Assembly (NCBI RefSeq): GCF_020400655.1
Contig: NZ_JAINRC010000009.1
Coordinates: 1 to 64,000, forward strand
From: Streptomyces spinosus
GTDB lineage: Bacteria; Actinomycetota; Actinomycetes; Streptomycetales; Streptomycetaceae
DNA: 64,000 nt
Direction of reading: 5' to 3'
Below the pieces are notes generated by a model. It worked only from the letters and a program-made list of their open reading frames with translations, was not told the DNA's origin and ran no database searches. Shown one piece after another: positions 8,401-21,359 of the stretch. Each line of letters opens with the position of its first letter. The first letter of the stretch is position 1. The translations under genes were made by a program, and so were the position numbers.

Positions 8401-8418
8401 GGACACGTCACCTGGACG

Positions 8419-11110
<2,692 letters not shown>

Positions 11111-11152
11111 GCTGCTTCCAGCGTACGTGCCGGTCAGGACTTCGCGGCCGGG

Positions 11153-12244
11153 CTACTCCGTGCTCTGCGGCCCCGGCACCGCGCCCTGCCCGCTGCGCTG
11201 CTGCGGGATCACCGCGGTGCCCTGCTGGAGCGAGACCGTGCGGGCGGGGGCCGGGATGCGGATGCCCTCCTCGCGGTAGCGGCGGTGCAGGCGCTTGATG
11301 AACTCGTGCTTGATCCGGTACTGGTCGCTGAACTCGCCGACGCCGAGGATCACCGTGAACCCGATCCGGGAGTCGCCGAAGGTGTGGAAGCGGATGGCGG
11401 GCTCGTGCTCCGGCACGGCGCCGGTGACCTCCGTCATGACCTCCGTGACCACCTCGGCGGTCACCCGCTCGACGTGCTCCAGGTCGGAGTCGTAGCTCAC
11501 CCCCGCCTGCACCAGCACGGTCAGCTCCTGCTCCGGCCGCGTGAAGTTGGTCATGTTGGCCTTGGCGAGCTGGCCGTTGGGGATGACCACCAGGTTGTTG
11601 GAGAGCTGGCGGACGGTCGTCTGGCGCCAGTTGATGTCCACGACATAGCCCTCCTCGCCGCTGCTGAGCCGGATGTAGTCACCCGGCTGGACGGTCTTGG
11701 AGGCGAGGATGTGGACGCCCGCGAAGAGGTTGGCGAGCGTGTCCTGGAGCGCCAGGGCGACCGCCAGACCGCCGACGCCCAGGGCGGTGAGCAGAGGCGC
11801 TATGGAGATGCCGAGGGTCTGCAGGACGACCAGGAAGCCGATCGCCAGCACCAGCACGCGGGTGATGTTGACGAAGATCGTCGCTGAGCCCGCGACCCCG
11901 GAGCGCGACTGGGTCACCGAACGGACCAGGCCGGCGATCACACGGGCCGCGGAGAAGGTCACCACGACGATCAGCCAGACCTCGAGCGCCTGGTTCACGT
12001 GGCGCTGGACGGTCCGGGTGAGCGGCAGCACGGCCGCTGCCGCCGCCGCGCCGCCGGCGATCGCCGCCCAGGGCACGACCGAGCGCAGCGCGTCCACGAT
12101 GACGTCGTCGCCGCTCCAGCGGGTCCGCTTGGCGTGCTTGGCCAGCCAGCGCAGCAGGGTGCGCGACATGAAGGCGAGCACCAGGCCCGCCGCCACGGCG
12201 ATGCCGGCGAGGACGAGGTCGTCCAGGGTCAGCGCGCGGTTCAC
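11153..12244 (-). CDS. MscS-family mechanosensitive ion channel
   Basis: The 363-aa protein is a small-conductance mechanosensitive channel, which releases solutes under hypo-osmotic shock. Four transmembrane helices are visible (about 9-30, 57-77, 88-108 and 128-148). The pore helix region TALGVGGLAVALALQDTLANLFAG is followed by the conserved PGDYIRL beta domain and INWRQTTVRQLSNNLVVIPNG. The cytoplasmic vestibule covers about 195-330. A Gln/Pro-rich tail ends the protein. The start is GTG 12244 with GGAGGTGA upstream. It is an isolated gene followed by DUF4186 on the same strand. Confidence 0.95.
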   Translation of the reverse strand: MNRALTLDDLVLAGIAVAAGLVLAFMSRTLLRWLAKHAKRTRWSGDDVIVDALRSVVPWAAIAGGAAAAAAVLPLTRTVQRHVNQALEVWLIVVVTFSAARVIAGLVRSVTQSRSGVAGSATIFVNITRVLVLAIGFLVVLQTLGISIAPLLTALGVGGLAVALALQDTLANLFAGVHILASKTVQPGDYIRLSSGEEGYVVDINWRQTTVRQLSNNLVVIPNGQLAKANMTNFTRPEQELTVLVQAGVSYDSDLEHVERVTAEVVTEVMTEVTGAVPEHEPAIRFHTFGDSRIGFTVILGVGEFSDQYRIKHEFIKRLHRRYREEGIRIPAPARTVSLQQGTAVIPQQRSGQGAVPGPQSTE

Positions 12245-12433
12245 CGGTCACCTCCGGGGCGCGGAACCGCTGCGGAGCACCGTCTGTGAAGTCTCGTCAC
12301 GTTGTCACCTGCTCGAAGTCCGGGATGTGCGACCGCGCCGGCCGGAGGAACTCCGGTGACCGGCGCGCTCGTTCATCCTGCCGCATCCGGCACACCGGTC
12401 AGAACCGGGACCGGCGCTCCTCGGGCAGCCGGC

Positions 12434-13972
12434 TCAGACGATGCCCTCCGCGAGGTCCGCCTGGTCGCGGTCGCTGCCGTACGCGGCGGTGGTGGGGGTG
12501 CCGTACGACCGGCGGGCGACGTACCACCAGACGCTGGCCAGGACGAGGACCACGGCGAGGGCGACGGAGGCGTAGTTCATCGTGTCGACCGTGACCGGCG
12601 ACGACTGCGGCAGGCAGAACAGGACCGTCACGCACGCCACCCACACGACGGCGACCCAGCCGACCGGCCTGCTCCAGCGCCCCAGTTGCCACGGACCCGG
12701 CCGGAAACGGTCGCCCGCCCGCAGCCGCAGGAACACGGGGATGGCGTAGGCCGGGGTGATGCCGATGACGTTGATGGCGGTCACCGCGTTGTACGCCGTC
12801 GCCGAGTACAGCGACGGCAGGGCGAGGACACAGGCCACGACGACGGACAGCCAGACGGCCGCGACCGGCGTCTGGGTGCGCCCGCTGACCTTGCGCCACA
12901 GGTGCGAGCCGGGCAGCGCGCCGTCCCGGCTGAACGCGAACACCATCCGGCTGGCCGCGGCGACCTCGGCGTTGCCGCAGAACAGCTGGGCGACGATGAC
13001 CACGAGGAGCAGGGCGCCGGCCCCGTCGGCGCCGAGGCCGTCCAGCATGATCTGGGCGGGCGGTACACCGGTGCCGGTGGTGCGCGTGGCGTCGTAGTCC
13101 TGGATGGCGAAGGTGAGGCCCGCGAGGAGTACGAAACCGGCCAGCCACGACACCCAGATGGCGCGGACGATGCCGCGGGAGGCGGCCACCGAGGCGTGCG
13201 AGGTCTCCTCGGAGAGGTGGGCGGAGGCGTCGTAGCCGGAGAAGGTGTACTGCGCGAGGAGCAGGCCGACCGCCGCCACGTACAGCGGGTTGTCCCAGCC
13301 GGTCTCGTTGACGAACTTCGTGAACACGAAGGACGCCGACTGGTGGTGGTCCGGGACGATCACCAGTACGCCGACGATCAGCGCCACGCCCGCCAGGTGC
13401 CACCACACGCTGACCGAGTTGAGCAGGCTGACCAGGCGCACGCCGAACAGGTTCAGCACCGCGTGCAGCAGCAGGATCGCGCAGAAGATCAGCATGGTCC
13501 TGCCGGGCGTCGGCTCGAAGCCCCACTGGAGGTTGGCGAACGCGCCGGTGAACAGGGCGGCGCCGTAGTCGATGCCGGCGATCGCGCCGAGCAGGCCCAG
13601 CAGGTTCAGCCAGCCGGTGTACCAGCCCCAGCGCCGGCCGCCGAGCCGGTCGGCCATGTAGTACAGGGCGCCGGAGGTCGGGTAGGCGCTGGTGACCTCG
13701 GCGAGCGCGAGGCCGACGCACAGCACGAACAGGCCGACGCCCGCCCAGCCCCAGAGCATCACGGCGGGGCCGCCGGTGTTCAGGCCGAAGCCGTACAGGG
13801 TCATGCAGCCGGACAGGATCGAGATGACCGAGAAGCTGATCGCGAAGTTGCCGAAGCCGCCCATGCGGCGGGCCAGTACCGGCTTGTAGCCGAGTTCCCG
13901 CAGCCGCTGCTCCTCGTCCTGCTGCGGCAGACCGGGGGAGGGGGCGGGCGAGGGACCGGGGGTGGGGGACAC
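12434..13972 (-). CDS. APC-family amino acid permease
   Basis: The 512-aa membrane protein belongs to the amino acid-polyamine-organocation superfamily (amino acid/choline transporter subgroup). About twelve transmembrane helices follow a cytoplasmic N-terminus rich in Pro/Ser. The consensus first-helix region GNFAISFSVISILSGCMTLYGFGL and the GPAVMLWGWAG and AEVTSAYPTSGALYYMADRLGG motifs are characteristic. Substrate is probably an amino acid, GABA or choline-like amine, but cannot be fixed from sequence. GTG 13972 was chosen because AGGAGGT lies just upstream; the open frame continues far beyond without a start signal. The next gene upstream (14086-15084) is on the same strand, 113 bp away. 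Confidence 0.93.
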   Translation of the reverse strand: MSPTPGPSPAPSPGLPQQDEEQRLRELGYKPVLARRMGGFGNFAISFSVISILSGCMTLYGFGLNTGGPAVMLWGWAGVGLFVLCVGLALAEVTSAYPTSGALYYMADRLGGRRWGWYTGWLNLLGLLGAIAGIDYGAALFTGAFANLQWGFEPTPGRTMLIFCAILLLHAVLNLFGVRLVSLLNSVSVWWHLAGVALIVGVLVIVPDHHQSASFVFTKFVNETGWDNPLYVAAVGLLLAQYTFSGYDASAHLSEETSHASVAASRGIVRAIWVSWLAGFVLLAGLTFAIQDYDATRTTGTGVPPAQIMLDGLGADGAGALLLVVIVAQLFCGNAEVAAASRMVFAFSRDGALPGSHLWRKVSGRTQTPVAAVWLSVVVACVLALPSLYSATAYNAVTAINVIGITPAYAIPVFLRLRAGDRFRPGPWQLGRWSRPVGWVAVVWVACVTVLFCLPQSSPVTVDTMNYASVALAVVLVLASVWWYVARRSYGTPTTAAYGSDRDQADLAEGIV

Positions 13973-14085
13973 GCGGGGACCTCCTGGATCAACGGTTGTC
14001 GGACGGGCACGTGCAACGGGGTCGTTCAGGGGGCGGGGCGAAGGGGTGGCGCGGGGGGCTCCGGGGTGGTGTGCGGGCGCGGTGG

Positions 14086-15084
14086 TCAGGGGCGGTGTCC
14101 GGGCCGGGAGCCCTTCGCGGCGGCCCGGCAGCGGTCCCGGGCCTGTACGAAGACCTCCACGGCCCGGTCCCGGTCCGGCGTGCGGTACATCCAGGGCGGC
14201 GGGGTGAAGTAGGGGCCGATCGCGTCGAACACCCGTGCCGCCTCCGGGAACTGCAGCGAGCCCCACAGCGCGTGCGCCAGGTGGTTGAGGTCCGGCAGCC
14301 CGCGCTCGGCGGGCTCCGTCCGCTCGAACCACGAGTGCAGCGCGCGCCGCGCCTCCCGGGTCGCCTCCTCCACCACCCAGTGCAGGTCCAGCGCCGCGTC
14401 GTGCCCGCTGTCCCGGCGGTAGCGCTCGACCCGGACGTACAGCGGCAGCAGGTGCAGCGCCGAGCCGGGCGGGGCCTGGCCAGCGGCCCACTGCGCGTAC
14501 CCGGCGGCCTCCGCGAGCCGGCCCGAACCGCCGCGCGCGTACAGGAACTGGAGCATCCGGTGGTGGGCCTCGCGGTTGAACGGGTCGCGCTTTCCGGCCT
14601 CGGCCAGCAGCCCCCAGGGGCCCGGCGGCAGCATCGGCTCCGGCGCGGCGATCCGGTGCTCCTCCCAGCGCTGCTCCGGGTCGAGCTGGGCCAGAGCCAG
14701 CAGGCAGACCCAGGGCACCGGGTCCCGCGGGGCGGCCACGGTCGCGGACTGGGCGGCGTCCCACGCCTCGATCCACAGCTCATGGGTACGGCGGTGCCGT
14801 TCCCGGCGGGCCCGCAGCGCGCGCTCGACGCCGACGCGGGCGTGCATCACCACCGCGTGCGCGCTGTCCGGCTCCTCGGTGAGCCAGGCCCGCACCACGT
14901 CGGTGCCGGCCGCGGCCGCCGCCAGCACCTGGGTGCGCTGGGTCCACTGCCACCACCGCGTGGTCTCCGCGAGCAGGGCGCGCATGGCCATCCAGCGGCC
15001 GGTGCGCAGCTCCTGCAGCGCGGCGCGCAGCGCGTGGTCGGGGCCGGCGGGGTCGTAGGAGGGGCGGGCTCCGTCTCTGGCCAT
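14086..15084 (-). CDS. Conserved hypothetical protein with helical repeats
   Basis: The 332-aa protein is rich in Trp, Arg and Ala, and is predicted mostly helical, with TPR-like pairs such as AHHRMLQFLYARGGSGRLAEAAGYAQWAA and LAHALWGSLQFPEAARVFDAIG. It has no signal peptide or membrane helix. I recognise it only as a type of protein seen in Streptomyces near transporters, without known function. The ATG at 15084 was chosen; a GTG at 15105 is seven codons upstream and equally possible. It is transcribed away from the kinase operon at 15385, sharing a 300-bp control region with it. Confidence 0.75.
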   Translation of the reverse strand: MARDGARPSYDPAGPDHALRAALQELRTGRWMAMRALLAETTRWWQWTQRTQVLAAAAAGTDVVRAWLTEEPDSAHAVVMHARVGVERALRARRERHRRTHELWIEAWDAAQSATVAAPRDPVPWVCLLALAQLDPEQRWEEHRIAAPEPMLPPGPWGLLAEAGKRDPFNREAHHRMLQFLYARGGSGRLAEAAGYAQWAAGQAPPGSALHLLPLYVRVERYRRDSGHDAALDLHWVVEEATREARRALHSWFERTEPAERGLPDLNHLAHALWGSLQFPEAARVFDAIGPYFTPPPWMYRTPDRDRAVEVFVQARDRCRAAAKGSRPGHRP

Positions 15085-15217
15085 CAGCCGCCGGCCCCCG
15101 GCCACGGGCGCACGGGCGTGGTGGCGGGGTGACGTTGCAACAGCCCTCCCCTGGGCGGTGATGAAGATGTCTCCTGTGGTCGGCGGTCACTATAGAGGCG
15201 TGTGTTCCGCCGTACCA

Positions 15218-15235
15218 TTGTTGCCAAATCAACAA
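15218..15235. promoter_or_regulatory. Perfect palindrome TTGTTG-N6-CAACAA between divergent genes
   Basis: A perfect 6-bp inverted repeat with a 6-bp centre lies in the 300-bp region between the hypothetical gene (minus, start 15084) and the kinase operon (plus, start 15385). An AT-rich tatagagg at 15191-15198 lies beside it. The shape fits a dimeric repressor such as an IclR-type GylR or another catabolic regulator. No such regulator gene is in the window. Confidence 0.55.
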
Positions 15236-15384
15236 GCCACAGGGCGAGTTGAGGACCGGGGCGGGACCTTGACTCCGGGGCCGCGACGGCGGCAGGCTGA
15301 CGCGGTGATCTTCCAGGCCGCTGCGCGGGGCGCGGGACGGACACGGGCGTACGACGCCCGGCCCGTCGACGCGGAGGGCGCGCG

Positions 15385-16811
<1,427 letters not shown>

Positions 16812-16815
<4 letters not shown>

Positions 16816-18215
16816 GCGTCACCGCGGCCGGACCGCTGCCCACGGCGCCCTACGACGTGGCCGTCGTCGGCGCCGGTGTCGTCGGCTGCGCCATCGCCCG
16901 CGAACTCGCCCGCCGGCCCCGGCTGCGCGTCGCCCTGGTCGAGGCCCAGGACGATGTCGGCCAGGGCACCTCCAAGGCCAACACCGCGATCCTGCACACC
17001 GGTTTCGACGCGGCCCCCGGCACCCTGGAGGCCCGCCTGGTCCGCGAGGGGTACGCGCTCCTCGGTGCCTACGCCGCCGGGAGCGGCATCCCCGTCGAGC
17101 GGGTCGGCGCGCTGCTGGTCGCCTGGGACGAGGAACAGCTCGCCGCGCTGCCCCGGCTGGCGGGGAAGGCCGAGCGCAACGCGTACCACGACACCGCCCT
17201 GCTGGGCCCCGGGGAGCTGTACGCCCGCGAGCCCCGCCTCGGCCCCGGCGCGCTCGGTGCCCTGCACGTCCCCGGCGAGAGCATCATCTGCCCCTGGACG
17301 ACGACCCTCGCCTACGCCACCCAGGCGGTCCGCTCCGGCGTCGATCTGCACCTCAACACCGCCGTCCGCGAGGTGAGTTCCCCGGACGGGCACGTGCTGA
17401 CCACCAGCCGGGGCACCCTGCGCGCCCGCCACCTGGTGAACGCGGCCGGACTGCACGCCGACACGCTGGACCGCGCGCTCGGCCACGAGGACTTCACCGT
17501 CACCCCCCGCCGCGGCCAGCTCCTCGTCTACGACAAGCTCGCCCGCCCCCTGGTGCGGCACATCCTCCTCCCCGTGCCGACCGCCCTCGGCAAGGGCGTC
17601 CTGGTCGCCCCCACCGTCTACGGCAACGTCCTGCTCGGCCCCACCGCCGAGGACCTGCACGACAAACGGGCCACCGGATCCACCGCCGACGGCACGGCCG
17701 CGCTGCGGGAACAGGGCCGGCGCATCCTGCCCGCCCTGGTGGAGGAGGAGGTCACCGCCGTCTACGCCGGGCTGCGCGCGGCCACCGGGCACGAGGACTA
17801 CCGCATCACCGCGCACCCCGGGCAGGCGTACGTCACCGTCGGCGGCATCCGCTCCACCGGCCTGACCGCGTCCCTGGCCATCGCCGCCCACGTCGTGGGA
17901 CTGCTGGCCGACGGCGGCCTCGACCTCGGCCCGGTCCGGGAGCCGGACCCGGTGACCATGCCCAACCTCGGCGAGGCCTTCCCGCGCCCCTACCAGCGCC
18001 CCGACCTCATCGCCGCCGACCCCGAGTACGGCACCCTCGTCTGCCACTGCGAGCGCGTCTCCCGCGGGGAGATCCGCGACGCCCTCGCCGGCACGGTCCC
18101 GCCCCGCAGCCTGGAGGGCCTGCGCCGCCGCACCCGCGCCCGGTCCGGCCGCTGCCAGGGGTTCTACTGCGGGGCGGCGGTACGGGACCTGTTCGAGCGG
18201 GGGGCGAGGCCATGA
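16812..18215 (+). CDS. FAD-dependent glycerol-3-phosphate dehydrogenase-like protein with BFD-type [2Fe-2S] domain
   Basis: The 467-aa protein starts with an FAD-binding Rossmann motif (VAVVGAGVVGCAIA) and has the DAO/GlpA-like fold to about residue 380. The C-terminus is a BFD-like [2Fe-2S] domain: CHCERVSRGEI and GRCQGFYCG supply the four Cys. This layout matches the GlpA-type subunit of anaerobic or respiratory glycerol-3-phosphate dehydrogenases. It probably oxidises the kinase product together with the next gene's protein. The start is GTG 16812, overlapping the kinase stop. The second overlap (ATGA at 18212) ties it to the next gene. Confidence 0.88.
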
Positions 18216-19465
18216 CCGCCCCGCGTCACCCGGACGCCCTGACGGCCCCGCGGCACGTGGACGTCCTCGTCGTCGGTGCCGGCCCCGCCGGGCTCGCCGC
18301 CGCCGCGCGGCTGGCCGCCGCCGGCGCCGGACGCGTGGAGGTGCTGGAGCGGGAGGCGCGGCCCGGCGGAGTGCCCCGGCACTGCGCCCACGGCGGCTTC
18401 GGCACCTGGACGCACCCGCTGACCGGCCCCGGGTACGCCCGCCTGCTCACCCAGGCCGCCGAGCGCGCGGGCGCCACCGTCCGCACCGGCGTGACGGCGC
18501 TGGACTGGGCGCCGGACGGACCCGTGCTCACCGCCGTCGGACCCGGCGGCCCGGAGACCGTCACGGCACGGGCGGTCGTCCTCGCCACCGGTGCCCGCGA
18601 ACGCCCGCGTCCCGCCCGGCTGGTGCCCGGCACCCGCCCCGCCGGCGTCTACACCACCGGCGAACTCCAGCAGGCGGTCCACCTGTTCGGGCAGCACATC
18701 GGCACCCGCGCGGTCGTCGTCGGCGCGGCGGACGTCTCCTACGCGGCGGCGGACACCGTCCGCGCGGCCGGCGCCGAGGTCGTCGCCCTCGTCACGGAAC
18801 ACCCGCGCGCCCAGACCGGCCGCGCCCGCGCCCGGGCGGCCCTGCTGCGCCACGGCGTCCCGCTGCTGACCGGCACCACCGTCACCGCACTCCTCGGCCA
18901 CGGCCGCCTGTCCGGCGTCCGCGTCCGCCACCGGGACGGCCGTACGACCGTCCTCCCCTGTGACACCGTGGTCTTCACCGGCGATTTCGTCCCCGACCAC
19001 GAACTGGCCCGGCGCGGCGGACTCACCCTGGACCCCGGCACCCGCGGCCCCGCCGTCGCCGGCTCCCTGCACACCTCCCGCCCCGGTGTGTTCGCCGCCG
19101 GCAACATCCTGCACGCCGTGGAACCCGCCGGCACGGCGGCCCGCGAGGGCGCCCGGGCGGCCGGCGCGGTGCTGGACTTCCTGGCGGGCGCGCCCTGGCC
19201 GGCCCCCGGCGTCCCCGTGACCGTCGCACCGCCGCTGCGCTGGATCGCGCCGAACCGTGTTACCCCTGACGCCCCGTCCGTCCCCCACCTCCTGCGCACC
19301 GGCGTCCCGCTGCGCCGGCCGGTCCTGTACGTCCGCCAGGACGGCCGTCTCCTGCACCACGAGCGCCTCCCCACCGCCCTGCCCGACCGCACCCTGGCCC
19401 TCGGCGCCCGCTGGCACCACCGCGTCGACCCCGACGGCGGGGAGGTACGCGTGAGCACCGGCTGA
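18212..19465 (+). CDS. NAD(P)/FAD-dependent oxidoreductase, partner subunit
   Basis: The 417-aa flavoprotein has two dinucleotide folds: FAD site VLVVGAGPAGLAAAARL (about 17-33) and a second at TRAVVVGAADVSYAA (about 167). The ATG motif VVLATGARERPRP and the late GVFAAGNILH motif are typical of pyridine nucleotide-disulphide-type oxidoreductases such as HcnB or sarcosine oxidase alpha. Its gene overlaps the previous one by 4 bp, so it is presumed to form a complex with it that passes electrons from the substrate. Bacterial operons of this type usually carry a third small DUF1667 gene; none is present here. It ends 9 bp before a terminator hairpin. Confidence 0.85.
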   Translation: MTAPRHPDALTAPRHVDVLVVGAGPAGLAAAARLAAAGAGRVEVLEREARPGGVPRHCAHGGFGTWTHPLTGPGYARLLTQAAERAGATVRTGVTALDWAPDGPVLTAVGPGGPETVTARAVVLATGARERPRPARLVPGTRPAGVYTTGELQQAVHLFGQHIGTRAVVVGAADVSYAAADTVRAAGAEVVALVTEHPRAQTGRARARAALLRHGVPLLTGTTVTALLGHGRLSGVRVRHRDGRTTVLPCDTVVFTGDFVPDHELARRGGLTLDPGTRGPAVAGSLHTSRPGVFAAGNILHAVEPAGTAAREGARAAGAVLDFLAGAPWPAPGVPVTVAPPLRWIAPNRVTPDAPSVPHLLRTGVPLRRPVLYVRQDGRLLHHERLPTALPDRTLALGARWHHRVDPDGGEVRVSTG

Positions 19466-19473
19466 GCGCGGGG

Positions 19474-19491
19474 CCGCCGCGGGAGCGGCGG
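19474..19491. terminator. Bidirectional hairpin between convergent genes
   Basis: CCGCCGC (19474-19480), loop GGGA and GCGGCGG (19485-19491) pair perfectly in the 27-bp gap between the kinase operon and the crotonase gene. It can serve both strands. Confidence 0.6.
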
Positions 19492-19492
19492 T

Positions 19493-20257
19493 TCACACGT
19501 CCGTGAACGACCCGTGCCGTCCGGCACCCGAAGCGAACCGGGCGGCGCCCTGCGCGCCCTCGGCCAGCACCCCCACGCCCCGGCGGAGTTCGCCGCGCAG
19601 CGCCGTCTCCTCGTCCCGCCCCTCCTGGTCCAGGACCGACGCCCGGTCCCCGCGCAGGCAGGCCTGCGGGAAGCGGGCGATCTCCGCCGCCAGCGCCTCC
19701 GCCTCGGCGCGCGCGTGCCCGGCGGGCACCAGCCGGTTCACCAGACCCATCCCGTACGCCTCGCGGGCCGGCACCGGGCGGCCGGTGAGGATCATGTCCA
19801 GGGCCCGGCCGGTGCCGATCAGCCGGGGCAGCCGTACCGTGCCGCCGTCGATCAGGGGCACGCCCCAGCGGCGGCAGAACACCCCGAACACCGCGTCCTC
19901 CTCGGCGACCCGCAGATCGCACCACAGGGCCAGTTCCAGGCCGCCCGCGACCGCGTGCCCGGCCACCGCCGCGATCACCGGCTTGGACAGCCGCATCCGC
20001 GTCGGCCCCATCGGCCCGTCGCCGTCGGGTGCCACCCGGTTGCCGCGCTCCGTGCCGACCGCCTTCAGGTCCGCGCCCGCGCAGAACGTGCCGCCCTCAC
20101 CCCACAGCACCGCCACCCGGGCACTGTCGTCCGCCTCGAACGCCCGGAAGGCGTCGGCCAGTTCGGCGGCCGTCGGACCGTCCACCGCGTTGCGGGCCTC
20201 CGGCCGGGACAGCACGACCGTGGTGACGTACTCCTCGCGTTCTGTGCGGACCGGCAC
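19493..20257 (-). CDS. Enoyl-CoA hydratase/isomerase (crotonase) family protein
   Basis: The 254-aa protein has the crotonase fold. Oxyanion-hole residues come from GTFCAGADLKA and GHAVAGGLELALWCDLRVA; the active-site loop WGVPLIDGGTVRLPRLIG and the GRPVPAREAYGMGLVNRLVP helix are also present. The usual catalytic Glu positions look altered: the loop carries Asp-Gly-Gly after WGVPLI. Hence the exact reaction (hydration, isomerisation or hydrolysis of an acyl-CoA) is uncertain. The start is GTG 20257 with AGGAG upstream. It is 46 bp downstream of the flippase-like gene on the same strand, so the two may be co-transcribed. Confidence 0.87.
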   Translation of the reverse strand: MPVRTEREEYVTTVVLSRPEARNAVDGPTAAELADAFRAFEADDSARVAVLWGEGGTFCAGADLKAVGTERGNRVAPDGDGPMGPTRMRLSKPVIAAVAGHAVAGGLELALWCDLRVAEEDAVFGVFCRRWGVPLIDGGTVRLPRLIGTGRALDMILTGRPVPAREAYGMGLVNRLVPAGHARAEAEALAAEIARFPQACLRGDRASVLDQEGRDEETALRGELRRGVGVLAEGAQGAARFASGAGRHGSFTDV

Positions 20258-20303
20258 GGCGGGTGCTCCTTCTGGGGTGGGCGGCTCGGAGGGCCACTGT
20301 GCC

Positions 20304-21269
20304 TCAGATGACCTTCAGCCGCACCAGCGCGCCCAGGGTCAGCGCCCCCGGCACCAGCGGCAGCCACACGGTGATGATCCGGTAGGCCAGCACGACCGCC
20401 GTCGCCACCGCCGCCTCGCCGCCCACCGCGACCAGGGCCACGACCAGCGCCGCCTCCACGGACCCCAGCCCGCCGGGCGTGGGCACCAGCGCCACCGCCA
20501 CTGTCGCCGCGAGGTAGGCCAGCACCATGTGCGCGGGCGGCACCGGCAGCCGCAGCGCCTGCCCGACGGCCGCGAGCCCGGCCGCCTGAAGCGCGGGGAA
20601 GGCCAGCGAGCCGCCCCACAGCGCCAGGGCGCGGGCCGGCCGGGTGTGCACCGACCGGGCCTCGTCCAGGGCGTCCCGCGCGAACGCGGACACGCGCGTG
20701 CGCAGCGGCCGTACGAGCGCCGCCCCGGCCACCGCCACGACCAGCGAGGCCACCGCGGCCAGCAGCAGCGGCAGCGCCGAGCCGTCCGGCAGCAGGGGAC
20801 CGAGCCGCAGCGCGTCCGGGAACGCGACCAGCAGCGCGGCCAGCAGCCCGAGCCGGCCCACGCACTCCGCCACCAGATACAGGGCGAGCGCGGCCGAGGA
20901 GCGCGCCGGCGGCACCCCGCACACGGTCATGAAGCGCAGGTTGACGGCGCCCGCGCCCAGCCCGGTCGGCAGCAGGTGGTTGGCCGCGCCCGCCGCGAAC
21001 TGGGTGGCCAGCAGCCGCCCCTTCGGCAGCGGCTGGAGCACCGCGCCCTGCCGGGTGACGGCGGCGGCGACCCACGTCAGACAGGTCGCCGTGGCCGCCG
21101 CGAGCAGCCACGGCCAGGAGGCGGCGCGCAGCTGGCCGAAACCCTCGGCGAGGACCGAGCGGTGCCGTACGGCGGCCACGGCGACGAGCCCGAGCGGCAC
21201 CAGGCACAGCACCTGGCGCACGGGGAGGCGCCGGGGCGGGCGCCGGCGGGGGAGCGGGACGGCAGTCAC
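20304..21269 (-). CDS. Flippase-like membrane protein (UPF0104/AglD type)
   Basis: The 321-aa protein is strongly hydrophobic, with about eight transmembrane helices. It resembles the lysylphosphatidylglycerol synthase transmembrane/flippase-like domain. Markers are the QFAAGAANHLLPTGLGAGAVNLRF loop and the VALVPTPGGLGSVEAALVVAL motif near the end. Members of this family move lipids or lipid-linked sugars across the membrane or are the membrane half of aminoacyl-phosphatidylglycerol synthases; the synthase half is absent. The GTG at 21269 was chosen. The open frame extends upstream to 21728, but it crosses the promoter of the divergent ABC gene and looks non-coding there. Confidence 0.83.
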   Translation of the reverse strand: MTAVPLPRRRPPRRLPVRQVLCLVPLGLVAVAAVRHRSVLAEGFGQLRAASWPWLLAAATATCLTWVAAAVTRQGAVLQPLPKGRLLATQFAAGAANHLLPTGLGAGAVNLRFMTVCGVPPARSSAALALYLVAECVGRLGLLAALLVAFPDALRLGPLLPDGSALPLLLAAVASLVVAVAGAALVRPLRTRVSAFARDALDEARSVHTRPARALALWGGSLAFPALQAAGLAAVGQALRLPVPPAHMVLAYLAATVAVALVPTPGGLGSVEAALVVALVAVGGEAAVATAVVLAYRIITVWLPLVPGALTLGALVRLKVI

Positions 21270-21321
21270 ACCGCCACAGGGTCGCCGGGGCGTCCCAACA
21301 GCGGGTGAACCGTCGCGGACA

Positions 21322-21352
21322 TTGACCTCAACGAACCTTGAGGTTCTACGGT
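21322..21352 (+). promoter_or_regulatory. SoxR-type promoter with 19-bp spacer and CCTCAA-N6-TTGAGG operator
   Basis: The -35 TTGACC (21322-21327) and -10 TACGGT (21347-21352) are 19 bp apart, the overlong spacing that MerR-family activators correct. The spacer holds a perfect palindrome, ACCTCAA-N6-TTGAGGT at 21325-21344. Its CCTCAA/TTGAGG arms and 6-bp centre match the E. coli soxS SoxR box. The predicted transcription start is at about 21359, right at the ATG of the ABC transporter, so the mRNA should be leaderless. The SoxR gene itself is not in the window. From memory, an ABC transporter near idh is a SoxR target in S. coelicolor. Confidence 0.85.
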
Positions 21353-21359
21353 CTCTTCC

